A DNA stretch of 64,000 bases from Pseudomonas sp. H1h (GCF_000633255.1 NZ_AYMJ01000031.1:1-64000); one strand, 5' to 3'. Shown: positions 51,057 through 60,779, counted from the first letter of the stretch. Notes: a model not told the origin generated them from the letters alone. Numbers and translations are program-made.

Positions 51057-52600
51057 CTGCGCACTCCATGGCCGAACAGGGCGCGCCAGCCATCACACAG
51101 CTCCTGTTGCAGATGCACCGCCGGCACGCGATGCCCGTAGGCCATGTTCTGCCAGTGCAGCGTCAGGGTACGGCTGAACGTCAGCAGTTCAGGACGCTGC
51201 AATTGTTCGACCCGCTGCAGCACTTGATGCTCGGTATCGGCGGGTTTCAACGTCAGGTCAAAGTCGTGCAGCAGGCGGCTGAGCAAGCCGCGATAGAGCA
51301 GCCCCAACGCGGCGCGTGGCTGGTCTTGCCAAAGTCGTTCGGCGCTGGCGGCGATGTCATCGGGCAGGGATTGCGGGTTCAGGTCGAGGCCGAATGGCTG
51401 CTGCGGCGCGGGTGGCTTGCTGCGCGCGGGCAGCTTCGTCCGGCGACTGACGAAGGTGCGCAGAAACTCGCGATAGCGCCAGATCAGCCAGCCGACAGCA
51501 GCGATCAACGCCGCCCACAGCAACACCTCAATCAAGGTGGCCAATGCATTGAAGCGTTGACCGTCGAGCCAGCCGAGCAGCGTTTTCAACCAGGGTGGCG
51601 CCTCACCGGGCGTGACCTCGGCCGGGGTGGCCGGGTCGTCGCCGAAGCGATAACGGGTCACGGTTTCCTTGTTCTTGAACGGTGGTTGTTCAAGCAACGC
51701 CTTGATGCTGTCGTGTGAAGCCTGACTGGTCAGCGGTTGGTGCAGCAGGCGTGGCGCCTGCGGGGCGCTGGCGGGATCGGTTGCGGCCCATACGGGTGGC
51801 ACCGCCGGCAGCAAAAGGCAGACGGCCAGCAGCCAACCCAGAACGCTGCTGTTCAGGCGCTGGCGCAAACGGCGGAACACCAGCTCGATGTCCCAGGCTT
51901 CGAGTGTGGTGCGCCGATTCAGATACAGGCTGAAACCGCAGGCGACATACACCGGTTCCCAGATCACCAGCACCAGCGCGTAAAAGGCATTGGTCAGGTG
52001 TTCCAGCCAGCGCCAATGGGAATCGGCATCGAGGATCAAGGACTGCCAGTCCCAGTCGGTTTCTATCTGCTGTGGCAGCAGCATGTAGAACAGCACCATC
52101 AGGCCGATCCACAGTGCGGTTTCCAGATGCACGCCGATGATCGTCAGCCATTGCGCGGCGCCGGCATTGCGTTGCAGCAGCACCTGCAGGCGTTGCTGGC
52201 GGGCCGTGCCGTCCAGGCCTTCGAGCTGCAGCACCGGCAGCAGAAAACTGCGGCTCAGGCTCAGACGACGCCAGGTCAGGCTGGCCAGCAGTTGCGGCTT
52301 GAGCAGCCGAGGAAATTCGCGCAAGGCCTGTTTCAGTGTGGGTGTTTCACCGAACAGGGCCTTGGACAGGATGTACAGCGGCAGGCGTTCGCAGGCCGGT
52401 TTAAGCCACCAGAAAATGAACACGGCGAGTGACGGCGAATCCCACAGCAACAACGTCAGCAGGGCGAACAGCGGCAGGGTGACGATGGCCCAACTGGTCA
52501 TCAGCAGGCGCCGGTGCTGCTGACTCATGAGCACACCCAGGTCCATGGCTTCCCACGTGCTGCGCGGGCGGATTGCTACGCTGGCATCACTCAGGCGCAT
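51053..52600 (-). CDS. DUF4129 membrane protein
   Basis: A 515-residue protein with several membrane helices (about residues 35-60, 140-160, 200-225, 255-290 and 375-395) and a C-terminal DUF4129 domain (ALGLLYRGLLSRLLHDF, then LTLHWQNMAYG). In related operons this partner has transglutaminase-like relatives. The start at 52600 has AAGGA upstream and lies inside the end of the SpoIIM-like gene (14-base overlap). The ORF extends to 52714 without a ribosome site. Confidence 0.85.
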   Translation of the reverse strand: MRLSDASVAIRPRSTWEAMDLGVLMSQQHRRLLMTSWAIVTLPLFALLTLLLWDSPSLAVFIFWWLKPACERLPLYILSKALFGETPTLKQALREFPRLLKPQLLASLTWRRLSLSRSFLLPVLQLEGLDGTARQQRLQVLLQRNAGAAQWLTIIGVHLETALWIGLMVLFYMLLPQQIETDWDWQSLILDADSHWRWLEHLTNAFYALVLVIWEPVYVACGFSLYLNRRTTLEAWDIELVFRRLRQRLNSSVLGWLLAVCLLLPAVPPVWAATDPASAPQAPRLLHQPLTSQASHDSIKALLEQPPFKNKETVTRYRFGDDPATPAEVTPGEAPPWLKTLLGWLDGQRFNALATLIEVLLWAALIAAVGWLIWRYREFLRTFVSRRTKLPARSKPPAPQQPFGLDLNPQSLPDDIAASAERLWQDQPRAALGLLYRGLLSRLLHDFDLTLKPADTEHQVLQRVEQLQRPELLTFSRTLTLHWQNMAYGHRVPAVHLQQELCDGWRALFGHGVRS

Positions 52601-53564
52601 GGCGGGTCCTTCCGGCAAACAGCAGGTAGACCGCCACCGCAATCCATAAAGATGCACCGACCGCGTACTTGGTCCGCGGGGCGATCCCGGTCTTCGATGA
52701 CCAGTACGCTTCAATGAACGCCGCGATCAGCAGGAACAGCATGACCCCGCAAACCAGCAGGACACTTTTGCGTGCGGCGTGTTGCAGTGCTTCGCCGCGC
52801 GTCAGGCGTCCGGGAGCGATCAGTGCCCAGCCCAGTTTCAACCCTGCAGCTCCCGCCAGGGCAATGGCCGTCAGTTCGAAAGCGCCGTGGCCGATCACGA
52901 ACGACCAGAACGTCTGACCAAAACCGATCTCGGTCAGATGCCCGGCCACCGCGCCGATGATCAGCCCGTTGTAGAGCAGGAAAAACGCACTGCCCAGGCC
53001 CAGCAGCAAGCCACTGGCGAAAGTCTGGAAGGCGATCCCGATGTTGTGCATCACGTAGTACCCGAACATCACCCAGTCTTCACTGGCAGCGCGTTCGGCC
53101 GAGCGTCCGAGGTGGCCGGCCACCGGGTCGTACATGCTCTGCATCTCGCGCACCTGTTCGGCGGGGATCAGGTTGTATACCAGCTCGGGATAGCCATACA
53201 CCAGCAGCGCAAAACCGGTCAGGCTGCCGAAAAACAACAGGCCGGCGGCCAGCACGAACGGCCATTCGGCGCGCACCAGCCGGGGGAAATCAGCGAGGAT
53301 GAACCCCAACAGGTTGGCGCCGAATCGACTGCGGTGCCGATACAGCTGCTGGTGACCGCGCAGCACCTGTTGCTGCAGCGAGTCGATCAGAAAGCTGCTG
53401 TAGCCGCGTTCCTGGGCCAACGCCAGGTGCTGGCACAGACGTCGATAAGCCTTGGGAAAGCCCGCCACCTGCGAGGTGTCCTTGCCGTGTTCGAGGCGTT
53501 CGAGGGCCAGCGTGAAGCGCTCCCATTCGGCCTTGTAGCGGGCTTCAAAAAGACTCTGCTTCAT
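52587..53564 (-). CDS. SpoIIM/DUF95-family membrane protein
   Basis: A 325-residue protein with a basic cytoplasmic N-terminus (about 100 residues) followed by five or six membrane helices. The SpoIIM-type segments FGYYVMHNIGIAFQTFASG and GHGAFELTAIALAGAAG are clear. Outside sporulating bacteria this family accompanies RDD and MoxR genes. Its ATG overlaps the RDD stop codon (ATGA). Confidence 0.88.
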   Translation of the reverse strand: MKQSLFEARYKAEWERFTLALERLEHGKDTSQVAGFPKAYRRLCQHLALAQERGYSSFLIDSLQQQVLRGHQQLYRHRSRFGANLLGFILADFPRLVRAEWPFVLAAGLLFFGSLTGFALLVYGYPELVYNLIPAEQVREMQSMYDPVAGHLGRSAERAASEDWVMFGYYVMHNIGIAFQTFASGLLLGLGSAFFLLYNGLIIGAVAGHLTEIGFGQTFWSFVIGHGAFELTAIALAGAAGLKLGWALIAPGRLTRGEALQHAARKSVLLVCGVMLFLLIAAFIEAYWSSKTGIAPRTKYAVGASLWIAVAVYLLFAGRTRHAPE

Positions 53565-54286
53565 GTCGGCCCCAACAAGCCGCGGGCGATGCCGTTGAGT
53601 TCGCTGACCGCTTTGGGTGCCGAGAGGTGCAGCGGCTGGGCCAGCAGGGCGGCGAGTTCATTGACCCGCGCCGGCGACAGTTCGGCCTGGCGTTCGGCGA
53701 AGGCAAGCAGCGCGCGTTGCTCGCTGAGATTGAGCGGTACGGGCGAGCTGCGCGGTTGGGCGTCAGGTAGTTGCGGACGGAGCAGGGGACGCTCGCTGTA
53801 GACCACCAGGGTGCCGGCGGCGATGTCGCCCAGGCGCTTGAAGGTCGGGTGGTGCAGGCAACTGATGGCACCGAGGAAATAGCCGAACGGCAGCAGGTCG
53901 ACAAATCGCAACAGGTTGCGCAGCAGTGAGGCCGACCAGCCGATCGGTGTGCCGTTATCGTGAATCACCCGCAGGCCCATCCATTGTTTGCCCGGCGAGC
54001 GGCCCTGACGCAGCACTTCGGACAGCACCATGTACCACCAGTTGATGACAAACAGCAGCAGCGACCCGAGGCCCATGCCGAGCTGGCCGAGAAATGCCAG
54101 CGCCACGAACAGCACACCGATGAGCGCGCCGCGAATGCCCAGGTCGATGCCAAAGGCGAGGGTACGTACCATCAGACCGGCCGGGCGCAACGGCAGGTCG
54201 ATGCCCTCCGGGGTTTCCACTTGATAGCGGGTATCGAGTGGCGGGTTCAGCGGTGCTTTCCGTGGCGCTGCTGTGTTCTCGAGCAT
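53561..54286 (-). CDS. RDD-family membrane protein
   Basis: A 241-residue protein with an RDD domain of three or four membrane helices in residues 30-150. The conserved charges are in VRTLAFGIDLGIRG, QGRSPGKQWMGLRV and NLLRFVDLLPFGY. RDD proteins are linked to ion or small-solute transport, but the substrate here is unknown. It is the first gene of the six-gene operon, whose members all overlap, so the operon promoter should lie in 54287-54467. Confidence 0.87.
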   Translation of the reverse strand: MLENTAAPRKAPLNPPLDTRYQVETPEGIDLPLRPAGLMVRTLAFGIDLGIRGALIGVLFVALAFLGQLGMGLGSLLLFVINWWYMVLSEVLRQGRSPGKQWMGLRVIHDNGTPIGWSASLLRNLLRFVDLLPFGYFLGAISCLHHPTFKRLGDIAAGTLVVYSERPLLRPQLPDAQPRSSPVPLNLSEQRALLAFAERQAELSPARVNELAALLAQPLHLSAPKAVSELNGIARGLLGPT

Positions 54287-54467
54287 GGGCTACCTGATGG
54301 GGCCTGATCGGGATGCGAAGTCTGCCCGATGCTAGCAGCCTCTTGGGGGGAAACGACATAACTATGTATTGCACATCGTGTGATGCGCGATGGTTGAATG
54401 ACAGAGCGCTGGCCGCGATGGCGGTTCAACGCCTAGACTTCGCCGATCTTCAGTTCAGGAACCGCCC

Positions 54468-55898
54468 GTGACTTCAATCTTCTGGTACGACTACGAAACC
54501 ACCGGCATCAATCCCCGCAGTGACCGCCCGCTGCAGGTCGCGGGGATTCGCACCGACCACGACCTCAATGAAATCGACGAGCCGGTCAATCTCTACTGCC
54601 AGCCCAGCGAAGACATCCTGCCGCATCCCGCAGCGTGCGCGATCACCGGCATCACCCCGAGCCGTCTCGCCGAGCAGGGCCTGAGCGAAGCCGACTTCAT
54701 GACCCGGGTGCACACGCAACTGGCGGCGCCCGGCACTTGCGGCGCGGGTTACAACACCTTGCGTTTCGACGACGAGATGACCCGCTACAGTTTGTACCGC
54801 AACTTTTTCGACCCGTACGCACGCGAGTGGCAAGGCGGCAACAGTCGCTGGGATCTGATCGATGTGGTGCGCGCCGCTTATGCGCTGCGCCCGGATGGTC
54901 TGGTCTGGCCGACCGATGATGAAGGCAAGGTCACCCTCAAGCTCGAACGCCTGACGGCCGCCAACCATATCGACCATGGGCATGCCCACGAAGCACTGTC
55001 GGACGTGCGCGCCACTATCGCTCTGGCGCGGTTGATCCGTGAGAAACAGCCGAAGTTGTATGACTGGCTGTTTCAACTGCGCAGCAAGCAGAAGGTCATG
55101 GACCAGATTCGTCTGTTGCAGCCGATGGTGCACATCTCCGGGCGCTTTTCGGCGGCTCGCCACTATGTCGGTGTGGTGCTGCCATTGGCCTGGCATCCGC
55201 GCAATCGCAATGCCCTGATCGTCTGTGACCTGCACCTTGATCCGCAAGGCTTGCTGGATCTGGACGCCGAGACCCTGCGCCAGCGCCTTTACACCCGTCG
55301 TGACGAGTTGGCCGAGGGCGAACTGCCGGTGCCGCTCAAACTGATCCACATCAATCGTTGCCCGGTGGTGGCACCGTTGTCGGTGTTGCGCGCCGACGAT
55401 CAGCAGCGCCTGGGCCTGAACATGGCGCTCTATCAGGCGCGCGCGCTGCGGCTAAGTGACGCACAACAAGTTTGGAAAGATAAAGTTGCGGCGATTTATG
55501 CCAGCGAAGACTTCACCCCGAGTGAAGACCCGGAACAGCAGTTGTACGATGGATTTATCGGTGATCGCGATCGGCGTCTATGCGAGCAAGTGAGGACGGC
55601 AGATCCGGCGCAATTAGCGCAAGAGCACTGGCCGTTCGATGATGAACGTTTGCCTGAATTACTCTTTCGATATCGCGCACGCAACTTTCCCGATACGTTG
55701 AATTCTGCAGAGCAAGAGCGCTGGAGAATATTCTGCCAGCAGCGTTTGTCCGACCCGCAAATGGGCGCACCTAATACCCTGAGCTCTTTTGCCGACGCCG
55801 CGCAGCAATGGGCGCTTAGTGCTACGCCGATACAGGGTCAAGTGCTCAATGAGTGGCAGAATTATGTCGAGGCATTGCGCAAACGTTTGAATCTTTGA
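54468..55898 (+). CDS. sbcB: Exodeoxyribonuclease I
   Basis: A 476-residue 3'-5' single-strand DNA exonuclease used in recombination and mismatch repair. The DEDDh active site is visible: FWYDYETTG (exo I), GYNTLRFDDEM (exo II) and GHAHEALSDVRAT (exo III). The C-terminal SH3-like and helical domains follow to the end (LLFRYRARNFPDTL). It starts with GTG at 54468, after a weak AGGAAC. Adjacent mvaT and purU give the same order as in P. aeruginosa. Confidence 0.94.
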   Translation: MTSIFWYDYETTGINPRSDRPLQVAGIRTDHDLNEIDEPVNLYCQPSEDILPHPAACAITGITPSRLAEQGLSEADFMTRVHTQLAAPGTCGAGYNTLRFDDEMTRYSLYRNFFDPYAREWQGGNSRWDLIDVVRAAYALRPDGLVWPTDDEGKVTLKLERLTAANHIDHGHAHEALSDVRATIALARLIREKQPKLYDWLFQLRSKQKVMDQIRLLQPMVHISGRFSAARHYVGVVLPLAWHPRNRNALIVCDLHLDPQGLLDLDAETLRQRLYTRRDELAEGELPVPLKLIHINRCPVVAPLSVLRADDQQRLGLNMALYQARALRLSDAQQVWKDKVAAIYASEDFTPSEDPEQQLYDGFIGDRDRRLCEQVRTADPAQLAQEHWPFDDERLPELLFRYRARNFPDTLNSAEQERWRIFCQQRLSDPQMGAPNTLSSFADAAQQWALSATPIQGQVLNEWQNYVEALRKRLNL

Positions 55899-55932
55899 AA
55901 TCGAACATAGTGTGCCCATGAAAGGCCGCGCA

Positions 55933-55963
55933 TAAAAAAACGCCAGCATATGCTGGCGTTTTT
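55933..55963. terminator. Bidirectional terminator between sbcB and mvaT
   Basis: AAAAAACGCCAGCA and TGCTGGCGTTTTT form a symmetrical stem with A and T tails on either side, between two convergent genes. Confidence 0.93.
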
Positions 55964-56001
55964 CATGGGCCGCCGAATCAATCGGCGACCGGTGTGGCGG
56001 C

Positions 56002-56379
56002 TTAGCCCAGCAGGGTAGCCCAGCCTTCAACCACGTCACCGCCCCACTTGGCTTTCCACTCTTTCAGAGTCTTGTGGTTGCCACCTTTGGTTTCGATGAC
56101 TTCGCCGTTGTGCGGGTTTTTGTATTGTTTAACTTTGCGTGCGCGCTTGGTGCCAGTAGTTTTTACTGCGGCGCCACGGGTGCCCTTGGTTTTCGATTCT
56201 GGATCCAGCAGGGCGATGATGTCGCGCAGGGATTTGGAGTATTCGCCCATCAGGGTGCGCAGTTTGCCTTCGAATTCCAGCTCGGCTTGCAATTTGTCGT
56301 CTTGCGACAGGTTCTTCAAACGGGCTTGCAGCTCTTTGATTGCTTCTTCAGTGGCACGATATTCGTTGATCAAGGACAT
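56002..56379 (-). CDS. mvaT: H-NS-like xenogeneic silencer MvaT
   Basis: A 125-residue MvaT-family protein. The N-terminal coiled coil (MSLINEYRATEEAIKELQ; residues 1-60) makes oligomers. The C-terminal domain carries the DNA-binding RARKVKQYKNP and ETKGGNHKTLKEWK segments. It binds AT-rich, often acquired DNA, which could include the AT-richer ends of the Tc operons in this window. The start at 56379 matches the invariant family N-terminus. The 140 bases upstream are AT-rich, compatible with autoregulation. Confidence 0.95.
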   Translation of the reverse strand: MSLINEYRATEEAIKELQARLKNLSQDDKLQAELEFEGKLRTLMGEYSKSLRDIIALLDPESKTKGTRGAAVKTTGTKRARKVKQYKNPHNGEVIETKGGNHKTLKEWKAKWGGDVVEGWATLLG

Positions 56380-56718
56380 GGTAACTACCTTATGCGGATG
56401 TGTTGAATGGCAGGGGACAGTGCCGCAATAATAGTCAGGCTGTTTCATCAAGTAAACATTTAACCGGTTTTTTTATTTGAATTAGTTGCGTGAAATAACC
56501 GGTAAATTGAATGCGCATTTAAATAAATGTGATGCAGTCATCACGAATATTCACAATTATCTGTCCGGGCAGTGCCACTGAGCGTCGTGACCTTGGTGCG
56601 CGTGACGCCGAGAAGCGCTGAATCATGCCTTCCAGGAGGGATATGGTCATCAATACTGCAGTTTGCGCGCGCAGTCGCTAGAATGGCCGCCTTTGCGAAG
56701 TTCTGGAGTTTTCCCCCC

Positions 56719-57567
56719 ATGCGCACCTTTCGGTTGGTGATTTCCTGCCCTGACCGCGTTGGCATCGTTGCCAAAGTCAGTAACTTTCTGGCATCCCACA
56801 ACGGCTGGATCACCGAAGCGAGCCACCATTCGGACAATCAGAATGGCTGGTTCTTCATGCGTCACGAAATTCGTGCCGATTCGCTGCCGTTCGGTATTGA
56901 AGTGCTGCGCGAGAAGTTTGCGCCGATCGCCGAAGAGTTCTCGATGGACTGGCGCATCACCGACACCGAGCAGAAAAAACGCGTGGTGCTGATGGCCAGC
57001 CGCGAATCGCACTGCCTGGCTGACCTGCTGCACCGTTGGCACAGTGATGAGCTCGACTGCGAAATCTCCTGCGTGATTTCCAACCACAATGACCTGCGCA
57101 GCATGGTCGAGTGGCACGGCATTCCTTATTACCATGTCCCGGTCAATCCGCAGGACAAGGAACCGGCATTCGCCGAAGTGTCGCGTCTGGTCAAACAGCA
57201 CGACGCCGAAGTGGTGGTGCTGGCGCGCTACATGCAGATCCTGCCGCCGTCGCTGTGCCGCGAATACGCGCACAAGGTGATCAACATTCACCACAGCTTC
57301 CTGCCGTCGTTCGTTGGCGCCAAGCCGTACCATCAGGCGTCGCTGCGCGGCGTGAAGCTGATCGGCGCGACCTGCCACTACGTCACCGAAGAGCTGGACG
57401 CCGGTCCGATCATCGAGCAGGACGTGGTGCGTGTCAGCCACAGCGACAGCATTGAAGACATGGTGCGTTTCGGCCGTGACGTCGAGAAAATGGTGCTGGC
57501 CCGTGGCCTGCGTTATCACCTCGAAGATCGCGTGCTGGTGCACGGCAACAAGACCGTGGTGTTCTGA
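56719..57567 (+). CDS. purU: Formyltetrahydrofolate deformylase
   Basis: A 282-residue enzyme that hydrolyses 10-formyl-tetrahydrofolate to formate and tetrahydrofolate, balancing one-carbon units for purine synthesis. An N-terminal ACT domain (about 1-80; SCPDRVGIVAKVS) precedes the formyltransferase-fold catalytic domain (ARYMQILP, INIHHSFLPSFVGAKPYHQA, GATCHYVTEELDAGPIIEQ). The catalytic Asn-His-Asp type residues are present. The start at 56719 has TGGAG upstream; the longer frame from 56572 is not supported. Confidence 0.95.
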   Translation: MRTFRLVISCPDRVGIVAKVSNFLASHNGWITEASHHSDNQNGWFFMRHEIRADSLPFGIEVLREKFAPIAEEFSMDWRITDTEQKKRVVLMASRESHCLADLLHRWHSDELDCEISCVISNHNDLRSMVEWHGIPYYHVPVNPQDKEPAFAEVSRLVKQHDAEVVVLARYMQILPPSLCREYAHKVINIHHSFLPSFVGAKPYHQASLRGVKLIGATCHYVTEELDAGPIIEQDVVRVSHSDSIEDMVRFGRDVEKMVLARGLRYHLEDRVLVHGNKTVVF

Positions 57568-57592
57568 TCGAACCCACGCATGCTTGAATAAT

Positions 57593-57629
57593 GAAGGGCC
57601 TGGGCGTTCAATCGTCCCAGGCCCTTTTT
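57593..57629 (+). terminator. Terminator of purU
   Basis: AAGGGCCTGGG and CCCAGGCCCTT form an 11-bp stem followed by a TTTTT run (CCCTTTTTC), 25 bases after the purU stop codon. Confidence 0.9.
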
Positions 57630-57654
57630 CGTTTCAATCCTTGAGGAACTGCCC

Positions 57655-57831
57655 GTGAGCGATCCACTGGACAAAGCCACTTCGCAAGCGCCTGCCACTG
57701 TGGGCGAGGGCTGCCTGAGCCGCTATGACCCGGATGACCTGAGCCCGGAAGACGGCACCGAGTTTCCCGGCGCGGCAGAACTGTGGGAACAGCTCAGGGA
57801 GGAACCGGATGAGCCTAAGAAACCTGCCTGA
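57655..57831 (+). CDS. Small acidic hypothetical protein
   Basis: A GTG-initiated frame of 58 codons (MSDPLDKATS at the start, EEPDEPKKPA at the end). GAGGA lies 8 bases upstream, directly after the purU terminator. The product is very acidic and Pro-rich, with one Cys and no membrane segment; I do not recognise the family. Its last 17 bases overlap the 3' end of the convergent flippase-like gene, which is unusual. The ribosome site and codon use suggest it is real. Confidence 0.6.
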   Translation: MSDPLDKATSQAPATVGEGCLSRYDPDDLSPEDGTEFPGAAELWEQLREEPDEPKKPA

Positions 57832-58813
57832 TCTTCAGCAGCTTTTTGAGCAGCGGCCGTCCCAGCATTAATAGAAATACCGGGCCGCCCACCAGCAGAT
57901 AGAAGTAGAACGTCACCACCCGCCAGATCAGGATCGCCGCTGCAGCGGTGGATTTGCCGACCATCGGCGCCAGCAGCGCCGCCGACGTCAGCTCCGCAGC
58001 GCCCGCGCCACCGGGCAACAGGCTCATCTGACCGGCGCCCAGCGAGAGCATCTGCACCAGGAAACTCCAGGCCCATTGCAGCTCCGCGCCCAGCCCGCGC
58101 AAGGCCAGGTACAACACGCTGTAACGCAGCAGCCAGTGCATGCAGGTCAGGGCGAACACCTTGACCAGGGTCTGCCACGGCAGCTTGAGTGTGTCGATAA
58201 ACGCATCGAGGAAGTGCAACAGCTTGCGCGCCCAGCGCCGGCGCGTCGCGGGCTGCACGTTCAGGCGGGCGAGCAGGCGCCCGCTCAGGCGGATCAGGCG
58301 ACGGTGGTAGCGCGCCAGCAGCACACAACTGAACAACCCACTGAACAGCGACACGGCGCTGACTATCAGCAACCATTCCAGGCGGTCGCTGAGGTGCTGA
58401 AACAATGCATAAATCAGAATGCCGCTCAAAGCGCAGAGGAAGAACAGCAGGTCACTCAACTGATCCATGGCAAACACCGCGCTGCCCCGGGCCGGGCGCA
58501 CGCCGCAGCGGGCCAGCAACGCCATGATCGTCAGTGGCCCGCCACTGCCACCGGGAGTGGCGCAGTAGGCAAACTCCGCCGCCATGACCACGCCGAGGCT
58601 TTTGAGCGGTGTGACCCGCTCGCGTTGATCGCCCAGTAAAAGACGCAGGCGCAGGGTGTTGATGCCCCAGCAGAGCAGGATCATGCCGAACATGATCAGC
58701 AGCCATTGCAGCGGAAAGTTCTGCAGCCGCGCGCCGATCTCACCGCCGCCGAGCAGCACCGGAATCAGCACGGCGGCGAGCAGGCCGATCAACAGCACAA
58801 TGCCGCGACTCAT
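57815..58813 (-). CDS. UPF0104/LPG-synthase-TM-like membrane protein
   Basis: A 332-residue protein with about eight membrane helices of the lysylphosphatidylglycerol synthase/AglD membrane-domain family. Hallmarks are the LLLGDQRERV-type loop, EFAYCATPGGSGGPL and LPGGAGAAELTSAAL. In this family the domain is thought to move lipid-linked molecules across the membrane. Its start (58813) overlaps the deacetylase stop (ATGA), and it is the last of three coupled genes (glycosyltransferase, deacetylase, flippase-like). This suggests synthesis or export of a glycolipid or polysaccharide. Confidence 0.85.
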   Translation of the reverse strand: MSRGIVLLIGLLAAVLIPVLLGGGEIGARLQNFPLQWLLIMFGMILLCWGINTLRLRLLLGDQRERVTPLKSLGVVMAAEFAYCATPGGSGGPLTIMALLARCGVRPARGSAVFAMDQLSDLLFFLCALSGILIYALFQHLSDRLEWLLIVSAVSLFSGLFSCVLLARYHRRLIRLSGRLLARLNVQPATRRRWARKLLHFLDAFIDTLKLPWQTLVKVFALTCMHWLLRYSVLYLALRGLGAELQWAWSFLVQMLSLGAGQMSLLPGGAGAAELTSAALLAPMVGKSTAAAAILIWRVVTFYFYLLVGGPVFLLMLGRPLLKKLLKIRQVS

Positions 58814-59586
58814 GCCGCGCGCCCAATGCACTCGCGTTGATGGGTGAGCCAGTCGATTTTGCTCATGGGCTTGCGTCCTTCCGCCAGCAGTCGTTCAAGG
58901 GTGTGCAGCCAATAGTCGCGCGCGAACCGGTGGCGCATGTCCACCGGGTGCAAGCCTAGACGAATCACCGCGGCGTCGCGCCAGTGCTGTTCACGCTGCT
59001 CGCAGACGAGTTTCGACACGCCCCGGCGCCAGGCACTGCGGGCGCTCCAGACCAGGCCCGGAGCGTCGATGGGGGTGAAATCAGGCAATTGAAAAAGATG
59101 TTGCGGGTCGCTGGTGTAGCGCAATGGCAACTCGCGAAGGGCCAGGCGCGTCCCCTCGCTCATCAGCCAGGCCGGGGCGACAAAACCGTGCAACGGCCAG
59201 TTATTTAGCTGGAACAGCTCGATGCCGGCGCGCAGACGAGCCAGCGCGGCGTCGCGCGACAAACGATAAAATTCGCCTTCATGGGTGTAGATCCGGCGCA
59301 TGAACCAGTCGCGGGGCGTGGTTGGCGTTGGCTCGCGGTCATCATGGTAGTAACCGTGCAGGGCCAGTTCATCGCCACGGGCAATCCGCTCGCCGAGCAT
59401 TCGGCAAAACGCCGGGTGGTCTTCAAGTGCGTCGTGCCCATGGAAGTCCGGAACCACCAGCCAGGTCATCGGTATGCCGCCGATCGCGTCGACGGCTTCG
59501 ACAAACGGCCGATAATCCGCCCACGTCGACGGCGCTACGTCGTGCAGCACCAGCAGCACGGCGTGGCAGTTGGTGGAATCAGCCAT
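58810..59586 (-). CDS. Polysaccharide deacetylase-like (DUF2334) protein
   Basis: A 258-residue protein with the NodB-like fold of DUF2334: VLLVLHDVAPSTW (metal-site Asp), ELALHGYYHDDRE (metal-site His residues) and FVAPAWLMS. It probably removes acyl groups from a sugar on a lipid or polysaccharide. No signal peptide is seen, so it is predicted to be cytoplasmic. The ATG at 59586 overlaps the glycosyltransferase stop by 8 bases; the upstream extension to 59679 lies within that gene. Confidence 0.87.
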   Translation of the reverse strand: MADSTNCHAVLLVLHDVAPSTWADYRPFVEAVDAIGGIPMTWLVVPDFHGHDALEDHPAFCRMLGERIARGDELALHGYYHDDREPTPTTPRDWFMRRIYTHEGEFYRLSRDAALARLRAGIELFQLNNWPLHGFVAPAWLMSEGTRLALRELPLRYTSDPQHLFQLPDFTPIDAPGLVWSARSAWRRGVSKLVCEQREQHWRDAAVIRLGLHPVDMRHRFARDYWLHTLERLLAEGRKPMSKIDWLTHQRECIGRAA

Positions 59587-60691
59587 TGGCCACCCGTGGC
59601 AATGATTGGCCAAGGACCGCGTGGTAATGACCGAGCAGGCTGTCGACCACGCTGTCCCAGGCGTAATGCCGTTCGACATGTTGCCGCGCCTGCTGGCCGA
59701 GTTTCACGCAACCGCGACTGAACAGTTCGCGCACGGCGTTGGCCATGGCTTGCGGGTTATTCGGCAGACACAGCACGCCGCAGTCTTCGTGAATGATTTC
59801 CTTGAATGCCCCGGCGGCCACCGCAACAACCGGAGTGCCGCACGCCATGGCTTCAAGGATCACCAGGCCAAAGGTTTCCTGATCACCGGCATGCAGCAGG
59901 GCATCGGCACTGGCCATCAAGCGGGCGACGGTGGGCGCGGGGCAGAACGAATCGATGACGCTGACATTGTCCGGGACCACCGCTGGCATGGACGAGCCAA
60001 CCAGCAGCAGGTGATAGCGCGGGCCGAGACGTTGCAGGCACTTGAGCAGTACGGGCAGGTTTTTCTCTTTGGAACCGCGCCCGGCAAAGATCAGCAGACG
60101 CGTGTCCTCGGCAATGCCCAGTTCGGCGCGCAGACCGTTGTCGCGGGCGTCAGGGTGGAAAGTTTGCAGGTCCACCCCCAGCGGCTGCACGAACACGTTG
60201 CGCACCCCAAGGCCCGTGAGCTTGTCGGCCATTACCTGGCTGGGCGCCAGCACCCGGTCGAAGTTGCCGTAGAGTTTGGTGACGTACGCCTCGACATTCG
60301 GCGTAAGCCAATGGCCCATGCGGTTGCCGACCAGTAGCGGCAGGTCCGAGTGGTAAAAGCCGATCACCGGCACATCCAGTTGGCGCCGTGCGTCCAGCGC
60401 CGCCCACGCGGTGAGATACGGGTCGCCGACTTCAATCAGATCCGGCTGCAAATCCTGCAGGACATTGCGCCACGGCGCGAGGCGCAGCGGGAAGCGATAG
60501 CCTTTGCCGAAGGGCAGGGCAGGCGCGGGCACCGTGTAGACACCGTCGTGTTCACCCAAATGCGCGCCGGGAATCAGCAGGCTGTGGCGAATTCCGGGTT
60601 TGACGCTCAAGCGGCGGTGCTTGGCGTCCAGATAGGTGCGTACGCCGCCGCTGGCCGGGGCGTAAAACATGGTGATGTCGGCGATGTGCAC
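59579..60691 (-). CDS. GT4-family glycosyltransferase
   Basis: A 370-residue GT-B enzyme. The N-terminal acceptor domain has FYAPASGGVRTYL. The C-terminal donor domain has FAGRGSKEKNL and the EX7E segment (HAGDQETFGLVILEAMACGTPVVA). The donor is probably a nucleotide sugar and the acceptor perhaps a diacylglycerol or lipid. The GTG at 60691 is preferred because GGAGG lies 10 bases upstream; an ATG reading from 60718 is possible. It heads a three-gene overlapping operon. Confidence 0.87.
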   Translation of the reverse strand: MHIADITMFYAPASGGVRTYLDAKHRRLSVKPGIRHSLLIPGAHLGEHDGVYTVPAPALPFGKGYRFPLRLAPWRNVLQDLQPDLIEVGDPYLTAWAALDARRQLDVPVIGFYHSDLPLLVGNRMGHWLTPNVEAYVTKLYGNFDRVLAPSQVMADKLTGLGVRNVFVQPLGVDLQTFHPDARDNGLRAELGIAEDTRLLIFAGRGSKEKNLPVLLKCLQRLGPRYHLLLVGSSMPAVVPDNVSVIDSFCPAPTVARLMASADALLHAGDQETFGLVILEAMACGTPVVAVAAGAFKEIIHEDCGVLCLPNNPQAMANAVRELFSRGCVKLGQQARQHVERHYAWDSVVDSLLGHYHAVLGQSLPRVANG

Positions 60692-60779
60692 GGTGATCAA
60701 CCCTCCGCTGCGTTGCACTCCCTTGGTTGACCTTTATCCAGAATAGATGTTCGGTCGGGAATACGCGGTGCAGCTGAAG

